Origin: Porites lobata
Lineage: Eukaryota; Cnidaria; Anthozoa; Scleractinia; Poritidae
NCBI GenBank assembly: GCA_942486035.1
Contig: CALNXK010000046.1
Location: 225,001 to 289,000, forward strand
Direction: 5' to 3'
Length of the DNA: 64,000 nt
The translations under genes and the position numbers were made by a program. Positions 1 to 10,755 of the stretch are shown piece by piece; position 1 is the first letter of the stretch, and each line of letters starts with the position of its first letter. Below the pieces are notes generated by a model. The model was not told where the DNA came from. It did not search any database and was given only the letters and a program-made list of their open reading frames with translations.

Positions 1-2500
1 TCTGGTGTTCAATGGCTTGGTCTTTGTTGCCAACACCTTGGTTATTGGAATTCTTGTCGGTAAGTTATCATCATGCATTCTATTCTTCTGTCACACAATC
101 CCTTTACATTTAACAGTGAGGTTCATACCTTAACTGGGCACCAGACTGATTAACTTGGTAAAAGTTCTTGCAATGAAAGATACATAGCTTACTTCATAAT
201 TAATGAGTGCGCACGATTCACGAGTTGTACTGAGCGAACCATAGCAGTGATAATCTGAAGTAATTTGCTTATTAAATGAGTACTAAGATATAACGAAAGT
301 TCTTTTTCTTTTTTTTACTTTTAATCACGACCAAATCAAATAGGCCTTGGAAAGGTCTTCTTAGCTCATTCCTCTACGAACAGTGATATACTTGCACTTG
401 TTGGTAAAACTAGCTTAATTAAAATGAGGTTACAGGATATTGCCATTTTTATGTTTAAAATCAACAAAACATTATTACCAACAAATACATCGCAACTCTC
501 ACTTAACGGTCAAAGTTAGGTATGAGCGATAGAAACGAGATATCATTAAAAAAATCATAGACAGCATAAAGAAAAAGGACTTGGAGGGGGCAGGGGTGTT
601 AATTCAAGAAGAAACATGTAAGGGATGTTAATTATGTATGACTTACGTCAGTTTAAAAGTAGCTGTGAAGTATTGCAATAAGATTATTTTATTTTAGAAA
701 CCTTCATCTTAGATAGTTGATAATTAATCCAGATTTGGACTGAACTGGATTTTCAGAAGCCGATATCTTTTATTAACTACTTTTTATAACATCTATATGT
801 TAACAATTTTTGAAATAATTAGTTTAGCTATGGTAATAAATCTTAATATTATACTGTAATAACTAATTTTCACGTAAAAGTATTCCCGATTAGTGGGCCT
901 CCTTAGGCGTCCTAGAAGACCTAATTACACTTAATTAAAGTTGTATGTATGTTGTGTATGTGTGTACCATCTTTGTTGTTTAGAGAAAAATTCGTATGCG
1001 GCGCGTAATTGTTCATACAACATTTTTCACTTGTGAGAAAAACCGTTTGACCAGTCAGGTTGGTTTTGCTTTGTTTAGAGTCAATCTCGGTACTTTTGAA
1101 ATAAAATAATGTAATGACCTCTGAGTTTATTTCAAAATTATGAAGTTTTCTAGTTTTTTTTTTCAATGTATTACTAACGCTTCACCTGAATTAGAAAAAA
1201 TGCTAAACGATTTTATCCACGTGATATACCTTTTTATCACCAGTTAGATGATAATATTGTAGTCATCCCCTGTATATACTTACTGCCTTTGTGGCACTGC
1301 AAATGAAGAACAAATGAAAGGTAAACAGGAGAAATTTAAAAAAAGACACTCTGATGGTGATAGTACCGTACCGTGATATGATCCGAGAAAGGTTAACCCT
1401 TTAAGTCCCAATATCCACATACAAATTCTCCAAACGGATCTCTATATATTTCCTTAAAGAATGAGTTCAGAGAATTTGATAAAAGATCAAACATTTTCTC
1501 TTAGCTGATCATTTTATTAATTCTCATAACTTTATCTCTTGACAGTGTATGTCTATCGTTATGAGAAAATTGATGTTGGTCACTATTGGGACTTAAAGGT
1601 TTAAAAACATCGTAAGGTACCTTCAAACTTTGTTTCAAAACATTCTGCAATATTATTTTACTTCTTTAGCACTTCGGGTATTTTACCTTCAATTGTTAAA
1701 TCAGTTCTTTCAAGGCTTTTTGTGAAAACAGATAGTTTTTTTAATCATTATCACCATTGTACTGTTCTCGTGCAAGTAACCGCCTTCGGGTCTTTCCTCT
1801 GTGATGAAAGGTTAATATAAATTGAATCTATAAAGGCCAAGTTTTAATTTGAACGAGTGTTTATTTTGTTTCAGTGCAATATCTGGTGTATCTTTACCAC
1901 TTTGTAAAAGAATGGCGCAAGCATCCAAAGTGGTCATTCTCCTGCTGCCTGGCCTTGCTATTGCCACTTAATCAACTACAAGGAGAGATACGCGGATTAA
2001 CTGGGAAAAACATACTAAATCAGCAACTGCAAACTGGTGACATCGAGTTGCCAACCATTGCAAGTACTTTGAGGGAGAGTGGGGCAGTTGATGTTACTCT
2101 TGAAGACCATAGTGCTGAACGAGAACAGGAGGCAACAACTGACGAGAAAACCATTGAACACGGCGTTTTGACAGTTGCAAAGGTGATCTGTGCTAGTGCT
2201 TTAAGGGAGAGTGGGGCATTTGATGTTACTCTTGAAGATCACAATGCAGAACGTGAACAAGAGGACACAACAACTGACGAGAAAACCATTGAACAGGGCG
2301 TTTTGACAACTGCAAAGGTGATCTGTGCTAGTGCTTTAAGGGAGAGTGGGGCATTTGATGTTACTCTTGAAGATCATGATGCAGAAAGTGAAAAAGAGGA
2401 CACAACAACTGACGAGGAAAGCATTGAACAGGGCGTTCAGACAATTGTAAAGGTGGTTATTCATGAGCCTCCAAGAGAAACTTACGAAACCAAACTCTAA
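1..2500 (+). CDS. Membrane protein, C-terminal two exons (partial; function unknown)
   Basis: Two exons in matching phase: 1-59 (enters from outside the window, donor GTAAGT at 60) and 1875-2500 (acceptor TTTCAG, stop TAA at 2498-2500). The first exon encodes a hydrophobic stretch (LVFNGLVFVANTLVIGILV) that reads as a transmembrane helix. The second opens with QYLVYLYHFVKEWRKHPKW, then a second hydrophobic, Cys-containing stretch (SFSCCLALLLPLN). After that comes a hydrophilic acidic tail made of three tandem 44-45-residue repeats beginning AS(T/A)LRESGA(V/F)DVTLED, and the chain ends ETYETKL. I do not recognise the family. Membrane location is inferred from hydrophobicity; the tail is probably cytoplasmic, but its orientation cannot be fixed from this fragment. 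The long 1.8-kb intron carries a TTAA-ended MITE. Confidence 0.72.
1393..1604. mobile_element. TTAA-ended MITE, copy 1
   Basis: The ends are inverted repeats: TTAACCCTTTAAGTCCCAAT on the left and its near-exact complement (TATTGGGACTTAAAGG) on the right. The interior is closely matched by the copy at 25043-25261, including AATATCCACATACAAATTCT and the shared segment around ATTCTCATAACTTTATCTCT. TTAA at both ends suits piggyBac- or Kolobok-mobilised non-autonomous elements; the superfamily is inferred. It lies in the intron of the membrane-protein gene. Confidence 0.85.
2060..2461 (+). repeat. Three tandem 132-135-bp coding repeats
   Basis: Units start at 2060, 2192 and 2327 (spacing 132 then 135 bp) and stay in frame with the membrane-protein exon. 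Units two and three are almost identical at DNA level (CTTTAAGGGAGAGTGGGGCA in both), which indicates recent duplication or gene conversion. Each unit encodes an acidic segment rich in Glu, Asp and Thr (VTLEDH, DEKTIE) ending in a hydrophobic (V/A)KVIC or VKVVI patch. Confidence 0.9.
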
Positions 2501-2538
2501 TTAGGGCCAGTTATTTAAACGGAGTTTAGCTGGTGTTT

Positions 2539-2544
2539 AATAAA
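2539..2544 (+). terminator. Poly(A) signal of the membrane-protein gene
   Basis: AATAAA lies 39 bases after the TAA stop codon, a normal spacing for a short 3' UTR. Confidence 0.6.
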
Positions 2545-2881
2545 ACTGTTTTCTCATCAATTTTCAGTTTGCTCAACGCTACTTTCTTAACACTTTTTAT
2601 CGTGAAAGGTTTCATGAAAGCATGATCATGAGGTGTGTACTGGAAAAGCACTTATTCTCTTAAAATAACCCACAGAGGAAGATATCTGCTTGGAGGGACA
2701 AAGCTTTGCTAAACCGAGGCCTAAATTAGACTCCGTTTACTGAATAACCGACCCTAAGTATATAAACGTGTCTGACGAGTTAAAAATGAAGTTCCACTAC
2801 GTCTTCTTTCTCCATAAAGAAGGATGAAAATAGATTATCTAGCGTTAGGTAAAGTAGGGTATAGAATCATGAATTAGTATA

Positions 2882-2952
2882 GGTAATAGCATGATTTGTA
2901 TAGTGATATTTGGCATAAATACCACGAGCGATATTTCGAAATTGTTTTTCGA

Positions 2953-2984
<32 letters not shown>

Positions 2985-3048
2985 AAACAATTTTGAAATA
3001 TCACGAGTGGTATTCATGCCAAATAGCACGTTCAAATAATGCTATTAT
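2882..3048. mobile_element. Inverted-repeat element (MITE-like)
   Basis: Left GGTAATAGCATGATTT...ATATTTGGCATAAATACCAC pairs with right GTGGTATTCATGCCAAATAG...AATGCTATTA. The arms are about 60 bases each with some mismatches, around a centre that is itself a small palindrome (TTTCACGAGCC...GGCGAGTGAAA). There is no coding content; the short ORF across it reflects repeat structure. Confidence 0.7.
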
Positions 3049-3338
3049 TTGTTCATACTACTACCCGCAAAAGGTTTGTAATTTTCACATGTAGGTATTT
3101 CACATTAAGCTGAAATACCACTGCTTAAAGCCCATCAAATTGCAGAAATTTCTAATGTAGTAGTATAAGGATTGAAATCATTCCCTCGTTTGAGTCAGTA
3201 AATGTTATGAGTAGGGATATTTCCTCTTACTGACAGAAACCTTGGTTCTAAGTTACAAATTATCCAAGTTGTACAAGATATTTAACAGTATAATTTATTG
3301 ATAATGGTAAGGGGTCTTAACTAACTCTAATTTAACCT

Positions 3339-3806
3339 ACACAATCGAACCTCCCGAAAGTGACCCCCTAAATTGCGAAGAATAAGTAGCCGCTTCCATG
3401 ATGTGGTCAGTTATGAGAGTGAAAGGAGGTCTTTTGACCGGAGTGAGAAGTTCGGATACATCTAAGTTTTTGAAAGAATACATTGCACTGCATTTTAAGG
3501 TTACAGTATATGTAAATCCATGTTGTTTTTTTTCTCTAAAACTTCTGCTCATATTCTGAGTAGCGCAGTACCATACATACAGGGAACACAAAGATCAGAC
3601 CATTGTATCAGGTAGCAGTTGCTTAAACAGGTTAAGAACAGTGGAAAATTCTTAAATTGTCATGCTAAAAAGTGATTGCGTTCGATTACGAAAAATTCCA
3701 ACTAAAAAGCTGTGAATGGGAAAATTTTGGTGTTTCAGATAAGTGGCCGTTTATGGGAGCTGGTCGCTTGCGAAATGTGGTCGCACATACAGGTTGGATT
3801 GTACTA
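3339..3806. mobile_element. Short non-autonomous DNA transposon with imperfect TIRs
   Basis: The left end ACAATCGAACCTCCCG and right end CAGGTTGGATTGTAC are inverted over about 12 bases with one mismatch. The element is about 470 bp with no ORF of substance. Its end sequence resembles the CAGTNRAACYYC ends of the smaller elements at 19731, 26007 and 63695, so it probably belongs to the same Tc1/pogo-like group. Confidence 0.5.
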
Positions 3807-3809
3807 ATA

Positions 3810-6800
3810 GTTTTCGTTGATCAGTTCAAATGAAATTAGGTGGTTTTAAGCTTAGTGAGATGAGTGTAGATACATAAGATTTGAGACTTACAGACTTAAG
3901 TGTAGTCCTGTTCTACAGAACGACACTCGAAACACCTGAATCTTAATTTGAGAATTTTCCTGCAAAACTTACCTCATAGCAGAGGAAAAATCACTTTAGG
4001 TTCGCACAATGCGGCAACGACAATATAATGGCTGTCCGTCTCAAACCAAGTGTGATACTTCATCTTAAATTTTCTGGAATCTCTCAGATGGAGTAGATCG
4101 ATCCAACTGCTATTCTATTTTTATTTTAATTTTTATTTTCAGCTATTCACTAAAAGTTCACTTTAAAGTTATTTTCTTTGCCTTCCTAACTTATGCTAAC
4201 TGGAAACATACGAGCAGAGATCTTTCGTTTTCTCAGAACTGTGTTTTTCTTCTCCGATCGAAATGTCAAACAAAGTGGCAATGCCATAGTGGAAATTTTA
4301 GTGAAGTTTCCAAACGTCAAATAGATTGACAAAACAGTGAATAGAGAAATGACAACCGATCACCTTTTAAGTACCCGCTTTCTTAGCTTCTTAGCTTAAC
4401 TTGTTTACACCTGAATTTATAATTCTTCAAATGCATAAGTTGATTCACTAACGTCTTTTGCTTAAGGAGAATTTGTCGGGGTCTTTCGTCTAGGACTTCT
4501 CAAACTAGAGTCGGAAACCTGTATCCAACGTTCAATGGACCGACAATAGACCCTAGATTAATTCCTTTTCACTAATAGTAATCTTATTTTAACTGGATAT
4601 TGAACTGAAATCGTTGTGCTTACCTCAAGGAAGTGTTTTTTGTTTGTTTGTTTGTTTTTTTTGTTTGTTTGTTTATAACCAGAAACTATCAGTTGTTTCA
4701 TTATACATGCCAACCATAAACACCCGTTGTAGGATTGTAGCCTTGAGTGTTGTAGTTAACTTTATGATTGTGGAAGTTTTAAATGGCAAAGAACTTCCAC
4801 ACAATTGAGTTTGCAAGGAAACACAGTTTAATTCAAAAGACGGGTGAAGCAAATGTTACTACTCTTGTGCTTTTCCCGTCAGGATTTTTAATAATTCAGT
4901 ATTACTTCCTGGGAAAGATTTGCACATAGGGAAAGTAAAATTGCTTAGTTATAAAGAGTATTTGTTTGTAGGACGTACGATTTTCTCAGGTTGGTCGAGA
5001 ACTAATTATATGCTTGACAACTTTAAACATTACTATATTTACATTAATTTTATGTCTATTTTATCGCCTAGTATAAGTAGCTTAAGCTTGTTGCGCTAAA
5101 ACCTGTAACAATGTCATTCAGGTCTTTCTGGTAGAAGTTTTTCTAGAGGCAAGCATGATCGCCAAGCATGGATAGCATGTAACCGCGTTTAACTTACTGA
5201 CGTAAGATAAGAACATCAATTTTTTTTTCATGCTACGATCGTTGGGCTTGACAACACATTTCATAAGGTTCTAGCGCGACAAATAAACAGCACTTTTAAT
5301 CTGCAATGACCTATATTTCATTGCAATATAAATTCAAGTGCTAAGCTGGTAAAGGATATAGTATATAATTTATGGAAACATTTATCAAGTTTTTCATGGG
5401 TCTGGGAAAACCAAAATACGATATTAATAATGTGGCACTGTTTGGATTTGGTCATCTTTCCGGTATCATTTTACTCCTGGCAATTGTAGTTAATTAAACA
5501 ATTAGGAGGCTGTTGAATGAGTTATTGCTTGCTCGTGATATCATCGGGTCTAAGAGCGGTGAAAATGATCTATTTGTTGTGATGTAAGAATGAGGCAAAT
5601 CTTATCCACCCTTTAGGCCTGACCGGTGCCACCGTAAACTTGGTTTGACCTGAGCCATTTTGCTCTTACATTTTAGCTTTGCAGCTTTTCAGTCTTGCAC
5701 TGGAACCAAAAACCCAAAAAAACATTAAAATTAATAAAAATGCTTCGGTCAAGTAACGTCATTTACATAAAAAAACTGCATGATTATTGTTGTAGCGTTG
5801 TGCCTTTGAGAATATAATTTAATACGCTTGTAGTTGAAATGACGTGCAAATCTCAGGCAAACATGTTTGGCAAGGAAGCACAGTTCGGCTTTTAAAGAGA
5901 AAAATACAAGTTTACCAGTCATGTTTTCAGAAATACGTCCCCTAGCTACCTCATAACCAGACCAAAACAAAAAAGAGTCTGTCTAGATCTCTTTTAAAAA
6001 AAGCAAATAGAGTCGCAAGAGCTAAAACACGGCATTCCAGATGATCACAAGAACAGTTACCTGCCCAACAGGAATAGATTCAAGGATTTTGAGGTATTAG
6101 GTAAAACTGGAATAAAACTGTTTTAACTCGGCAGTGTCTTTTTTTTGGTCGTTTGGTTTTTCCAGATAAAGTGTGAGGACATGGACGCGTCCTTTCGGTT
6201 TTCTTTGCCACAGGGATACAAATACAAGAGCTTCCTATGATCGGCCACAAAATGAACATGTTTACCAGAGAAGGCTTTTTCACATGCAAAAGGATTTTGC
6301 CTTTTACCAGTTATAAAGATGGAAATATGTAAACAAAGGTTAGATACAAACAACAGTGTTATATGTGAGCTGGTTTCTATTTGCTGTGAATCAGATAACA
6401 TCAATAAAGCCTATGACCTGCACTAAATGTCTTCGACGTGTACAATATGCATGGAAAACAATTTCTTTGCACAATACTTACCTATTGTGGTCTACACTCC
6501 AATATTGCTGGAGAATCATTGTTTATCAGTATACATGTAGTTGAGCCATTTTCTTAGTTCGTGCTCGCGCTGTGATTGGTCAATTTAGCGGGCCCCAATT
6601 TACTGTAATTGCCGCACCGAATTCAATTAACCCATATAAGTACTTCAATAAGAGGCAGTGGATGTTCCGTATTTTCTTCATTAATCTTCATTAATGGTAT
6701 CGAATCAATCTTTTCAGACCTCTTGATAATAAACCATGAGAATGACTTACAACATTCTCTATTTAGCAAACTGTTTTTGTAAGCACCAGACAATTGACAC

Positions 6801-6845
6801 TTTATCTACAAGGCTCATGTCCAAGTCACTCAGTTATTTCAAGGC
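3810..6845. other. No gene seen; AT-rich spacer
   Basis: The stretch holds only short ORFs without codon or domain signal, a (TTTG)n microsatellite at about 4637-4672, and scattered low-complexity runs. I see no splice-consistent exon chain on either strand. Confidence 0.5.
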
Positions 6846-6848
6846 TGT

Positions 6849-7045
6849 AACATTTTGCTTGTTACATTTCGCGTTAAAAATATTGTTTCATTTTGCGTCA
6901 AAAAGTTGTTACATTTCGCGATAAAAAGTTGTTACATTTTGCGTCAAAGGTTGTTTCATTTCGGGCTAATGTTACATTTCGCGTCAAAAGTTGTTACATT
7001 TCGCGTTAATGTTACATTTTGCGTCAATTGTTACATTTTGCGGCG
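6849..7045. repeat. Tandem array of GTTACATTTCGCGTNAAAA units
   Basis: Eight to nine degenerate copies, 18-25 bases apart, of GTTACATTT(C/T)GCGTCAAAAGT. The apparent open frames here (LHFASK / TFRVN patterns) are by-products of the repeat. Confidence 0.9.
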
Positions 7046-7132
7046 TAACACTCGTCTTTAGGGCACTGGAATCCTCTTTTTTTTTTTTCGTTTTTTTTTT
7101 GTCTTTTGTGTGCACAGTTCAGAAAAGACAAT

Positions 7133-7209
7133 CAGTTTAATGACCACCCAACAGTTCAATATTACCACGCCAGTAGTTCAATGACCACACAAGCAGTTTA
7201 ATGACCACC
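7133..7209. repeat. Tandem repeat, CAGTTTAATGACCAC unit
   Basis: Four copies of (A/C)AGTT(T/C)AATGACCAC, with the second reading AATATTACCAC, at spacings of about 20-24 bases. It directly follows the 6.85-kb array but has a different unit. Confidence 0.8.
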
Positions 7210-7349
7210 ATAATTATATGCTGAAAGTAGTGCAAAAATTTAGCGGGCACTGATACTCGCAGTCCACTCTATGTACATTAAGAAAAATATGGCGCGTTAT
7301 CAGTGTCAAAATTATGTTTGCCTCAATGTTTTGAATTTTATACTGGTAT

Positions 7350-7640
7350 TAAAGTGTCTGTCGTGACATTAATGCGTTGGCATGTGGAGCTCAAACGTGG
7401 CATCACGGAATACGTCTTGACATTAAGACGTTTGTCTTGAATTCGTCTTGACATTATGATGTTGATATGTATATTATATATGAACAAAACAATCGTCTTT
7501 TAAAAAAATCGAATGGTCGTCTTAACATTATGATGCTCGTCTTGACATTATGATGTTCATATGTATAATATATATGAACAAAACAAACGCCTTTTAAAAA
7601 GATGGTGGTCCTGACATTATGATGTTCGTCTGGACATTAA
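7350..7640. repeat. Tandem repeat, CGTCTTGACATTATGATGTT unit
   Basis: At least seven copies of CGTCTTGACATTA(T/A)GA(T/C)G. Embedded in it are two copies of a larger unit of about 105 bases that also contains ATATATGAACAAAACAA and CTTTTAAAAA. This is the third unrelated array in 800 bases. Confidence 0.85.
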
Positions 7641-8312
7641 GAAAGCATGCACTGCGGACTTATTTCCCGCCAAAACGAATCACGTAATTTGTTTTGATTG
7701 TAATTTGATTTGTTGTGATTTGTGGTGAGCTTCGACAGCCGTTCATAACAAGAATTGCTGGTTTTCAGTGTCATGCCATTCAAAATAGATCAAAATAAAA
7801 ATAAAAACCGTTCGATAGATAAAGTCCAGAATCTGGGAAATGAAAGGAGGTACATATACAATGACCCTCGCCAAGATTCAGGTCAGAGGAATATTTCGTA
7901 TGCGAGATATCCGCCTGGATGAGCTCCAATATGGCGGACGGAAACCAACAGAAACATCTGTTGCCGACTTTTGCTACAAAAGCGAGAATTTATTCTTCGA
8001 GAAACTCATAAACATTAAGGTAATACTTTTTCTAATACATGAACTGTTTAGATAGCAAAATTTCCGGAAATGAGTCACTTTTTTTAACCTACATGACAGT
8101 TCTCTTGGCCGTCATATAAATGCCGCGTCACGCAAAAGGTTAGAAATTCAAGCGTGCTCTATCACAAAATCAAGAACCCTTTTGAAGCGAAAATTTGCAT
8201 GAAAATTAGTTTTCAGCTGCTCCAATGCATCGTGAAAGTAAAATCTCTGTAGGATCGATAGTTTTTAAGTTTGAATTTTAGTGACGTCATGTGAAAACCA
8301 ACAATAGAGGGA

Positions 8313-10410
8313 ATGATTCACGACGTGCAACGGGAGCTTCATGCGAACAACGTGGAGCATGAAACATTAGATGGACTGTGTTTTCGTGGCGAACAGCTAG
8401 CACGACAGGTAGCCAGACTTGTAACCGCCAATGTTTTAGATTCGAGTGTTCTGAACTGCATCATGTTCGCCTACGAAAAATTCACTTTTTGTTCACAACG
8501 AGTAGAAAGTGAGGAAACGGGTTACAGAGCAGCTTTACTAAACTCTGGTGGCCGTGGAAGACCTTCTTACCAAATCAGTTGAGAATAACTGTTATATTTT
8601 CTCACAGAACGATTTTCAAGAAGAGAGGTAGCCGACATGTTACGCGTTTCGCTAAGTACTGTGGCTCGTAGGATTCGTGAGTACGGTTTGGTAAACCTAT
8701 TACCGTATTCCACCATTTCCGACGAAGATTTAGACGGCGTTATTAGAGACGTGCAGGCATTGTTTCCCAACATTGTATATCGTCGTATGTTGGCATGGGT
8801 GAGCTGACCTGTCGGGGCATAGTCATCCAGCACGCAAGAGTTTTCAAGAGCATCAATGATTCGAACCGATCCAGAAGGCACCATACTTAGACGGATGGAT
8901 GCTATACAAAGAAGATCCTACAGTGTTTATGGGCCAAATGCTTTGTGTCATATTGGTGGGCACCACAAATTAATAAGGTAGCGATAAAGAAAAGGCACAT
9001 TGGTGTATATTTCACTTGTGGTCATGTTAAAATAATATTCAGTGCCCGGGGGAGGGGGAGCTCCCATATAAAGGTGACGGCATGAGCGTCGGTTATTTTG
9101 AAAAGAATCAGTTTTTACCCCTAAGAGTTAATTTGCTGACAAGTAGTTCATGACACATTTTTCCCTGCTAATATTCAAAAGGTACCCGGGCCATTTGAAT
9201 GCTGGTAGATGCATTTTAGAATCAAAGACTCTAAGAGGTAGCAAACAATTTATTTGAACCCATGAAACCCGTCACTTTTATATGGAACTCCCCCACCCGG
9301 GGGATGGGGGCTCAGTGGTTCTTGGCACTTTGACATACACAGGTGATTTTTTAATGTACATGTAACTTTTTTCGCAAGTGTAAACTAGCAGGGATTCTAG
9401 CGCCCATGTGTAAACCTGCCTTGAGGAAGAAAAATTGCATCATGTATGTATTTTTGGCTCATGGTTCAAAATTAATGCACAAAACAAATCCTCAACTACA
9501 CCAACCCTACAAGAGGAAACTGAACTGCTCAACTTCATAGTCGACAGGTAAAATCAGGAAACTTGGCTGCTAACAGTCAGAAAAAGTCACTGAGGAAAGA
9601 GCGATTGGTAGTTTTCACTGAAGTCATATTAAAATTCAGAAGCATAAAATAACAGATTTTGATCACAAAGTGTTTATGGAATTGTAGAGGGTTTAAACCT
9701 ACACGTCTGGGCCAAATTTTGATGCCCAAAAGCATTTCTTTTAAGAGTTACAGGCAAGTGAGTATTAGATACTTTTAGTAACAAATGTATGGAGCGTCCA
9801 TCTTGGTGTCCCACTTTGGGACGCCAACATGGCGGCCAAAATTTCAAAGTCATAATTACGCAAAAAATCTCATCAGAAAAGATTGAATTCACCATAAATT
9901 AGATTAAATCGGCTTATAAGCATCTACAATGCAAAAATAACTTTCAATTGGTCAATTTTGTTTATTTTAATGGTTATTCTCAATTAAAATGATAAATTGT
10001 GCGACTCATTTGAAACCTTCATAAATCGAAGTAAAACATCTTGAGAACCTGAAATTTTCTGTATATCCACATACCATGTTGGAAACGGCTTTGTGGGAGG
10101 TATACTTTAGTTTTTTTTAACTTTAATGACATCATGTAAAAACCAAGAATTCTGATTTGGGAGTGTTGTCTTTGAAACTAACATCATTAATCTCTTACTA
10201 AAACTCATTAAAAATCAGTCATTATAAAAAAAAGAGCTTCCTTATGTGCGGTTTACCTGTACTTATTTTCTTTTATTGAAAAAGTGATCATACATGCTGG
10301 CATGTTACAGGCACAAAGCAGTCTCAGTTCTTGAATATTATTTGTTAGGTGGCGCCTCGTCATACACGGAGGAGTGGATGAGAATAGCTGGAAGCAGTCA
10401 TACAATTGCT
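8313..10410 (+). pseudogene. Broken integrase-core (DDE) gene with helix-turn-helix region, split by an intron
   Basis: Starts MIHDVQRELHANNVEHETLD and runs to GGRGRPSYQIS, where TGA and TAA stops interrupt the frame (8579-8587). The same frame then resumes with EVADMLRVSLSTVARRIREY, a helix-turn-helix type segment, and NLLPYSTISDEDLDGVIRDV, until another stop near 8805. A shifted frame gives VIQHARVFK, and another RRSYSVYGPNALCHIGGHHK then LIR. This order matches the HTH plus integrase-core genes common in cnidarian and fish genomes (family from knowledge). After LIR a donor (AAG|GTAGCG, 8978) could join an acceptor at 10348, giving WRLVIHGGVDE, the expected continuation. The usual HIDG reads HIGG, so the first catalytic Asp is probably lost. 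Two stops plus frameshifts make it non-functional. Confidence 0.75.
9043..9312. mobile_element. Inverted-repeat element with CCCGGGGGAGGGGGA ends
   Basis: Left CCCGGGGGAGGGGGAGCTCC plus CATATAAA pairs with right TTTATATGGAACTCCCCCAC plus CCGGGGG. It is about 270 bp with no ORF and lies in the putative intron of the broken integrase gene. Confidence 0.65.
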
Positions 10411-10438
10411 AAAGAAATGTTTGAAGATTTGAGAGAGG

Positions 10439-10593
10439 TGTAACAATGACGCCCGGATGGCCGTGTAATAAACCAGATTTAACTATGAAAGAAGTTTCAC
10501 TTTATTCATGATCCATGATCCTTTGCACGTTTACAGAATCCGAGAAGTTCTGCTTACACAACTTCCGGTAGACAATACTATCGATACATTACA
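10439..10593 (-). repeat. 3' LTR (about 155 bp) preceded by polypurine tract
   Basis: On the minus strand it starts TGTAATGTATCGATAG and ends TTGTTACA, the TG...CA form of an LTR. It contains AATAAA (plus-strand TTTATT at 10501). Immediately upstream is AAAGAAAGGAATAGAAGGGA, a polypurine tract that primes plus-strand synthesis. The length is short for Gypsy LTRs, but the PPT-LTR junction is clear. Confidence 0.75.
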
Positions 10594-10755
10594 TCCCTTC
10601 TATTCCTTTCTTTAGAAACAGACTACGAGAAAAAGTCAATAAGGCACTTAACAGCGAAAAAATAAATCTGTATGAAAACTGTCCTGCTCGCATTGAGTTA
10701 TCTCAATAAGACTGTTCAACAAAATCTAATAACATGAAGCCAAATCGAGCAGCCT

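Noticed and set aside
7840..8055. 71-codon plus-strand ORF (MKGGTYTMTLAKIQVRGIFR) with a possible donor at about 8021
   Set aside because: No recognisable domain, and no matching exon before or after; possible but unsupported.
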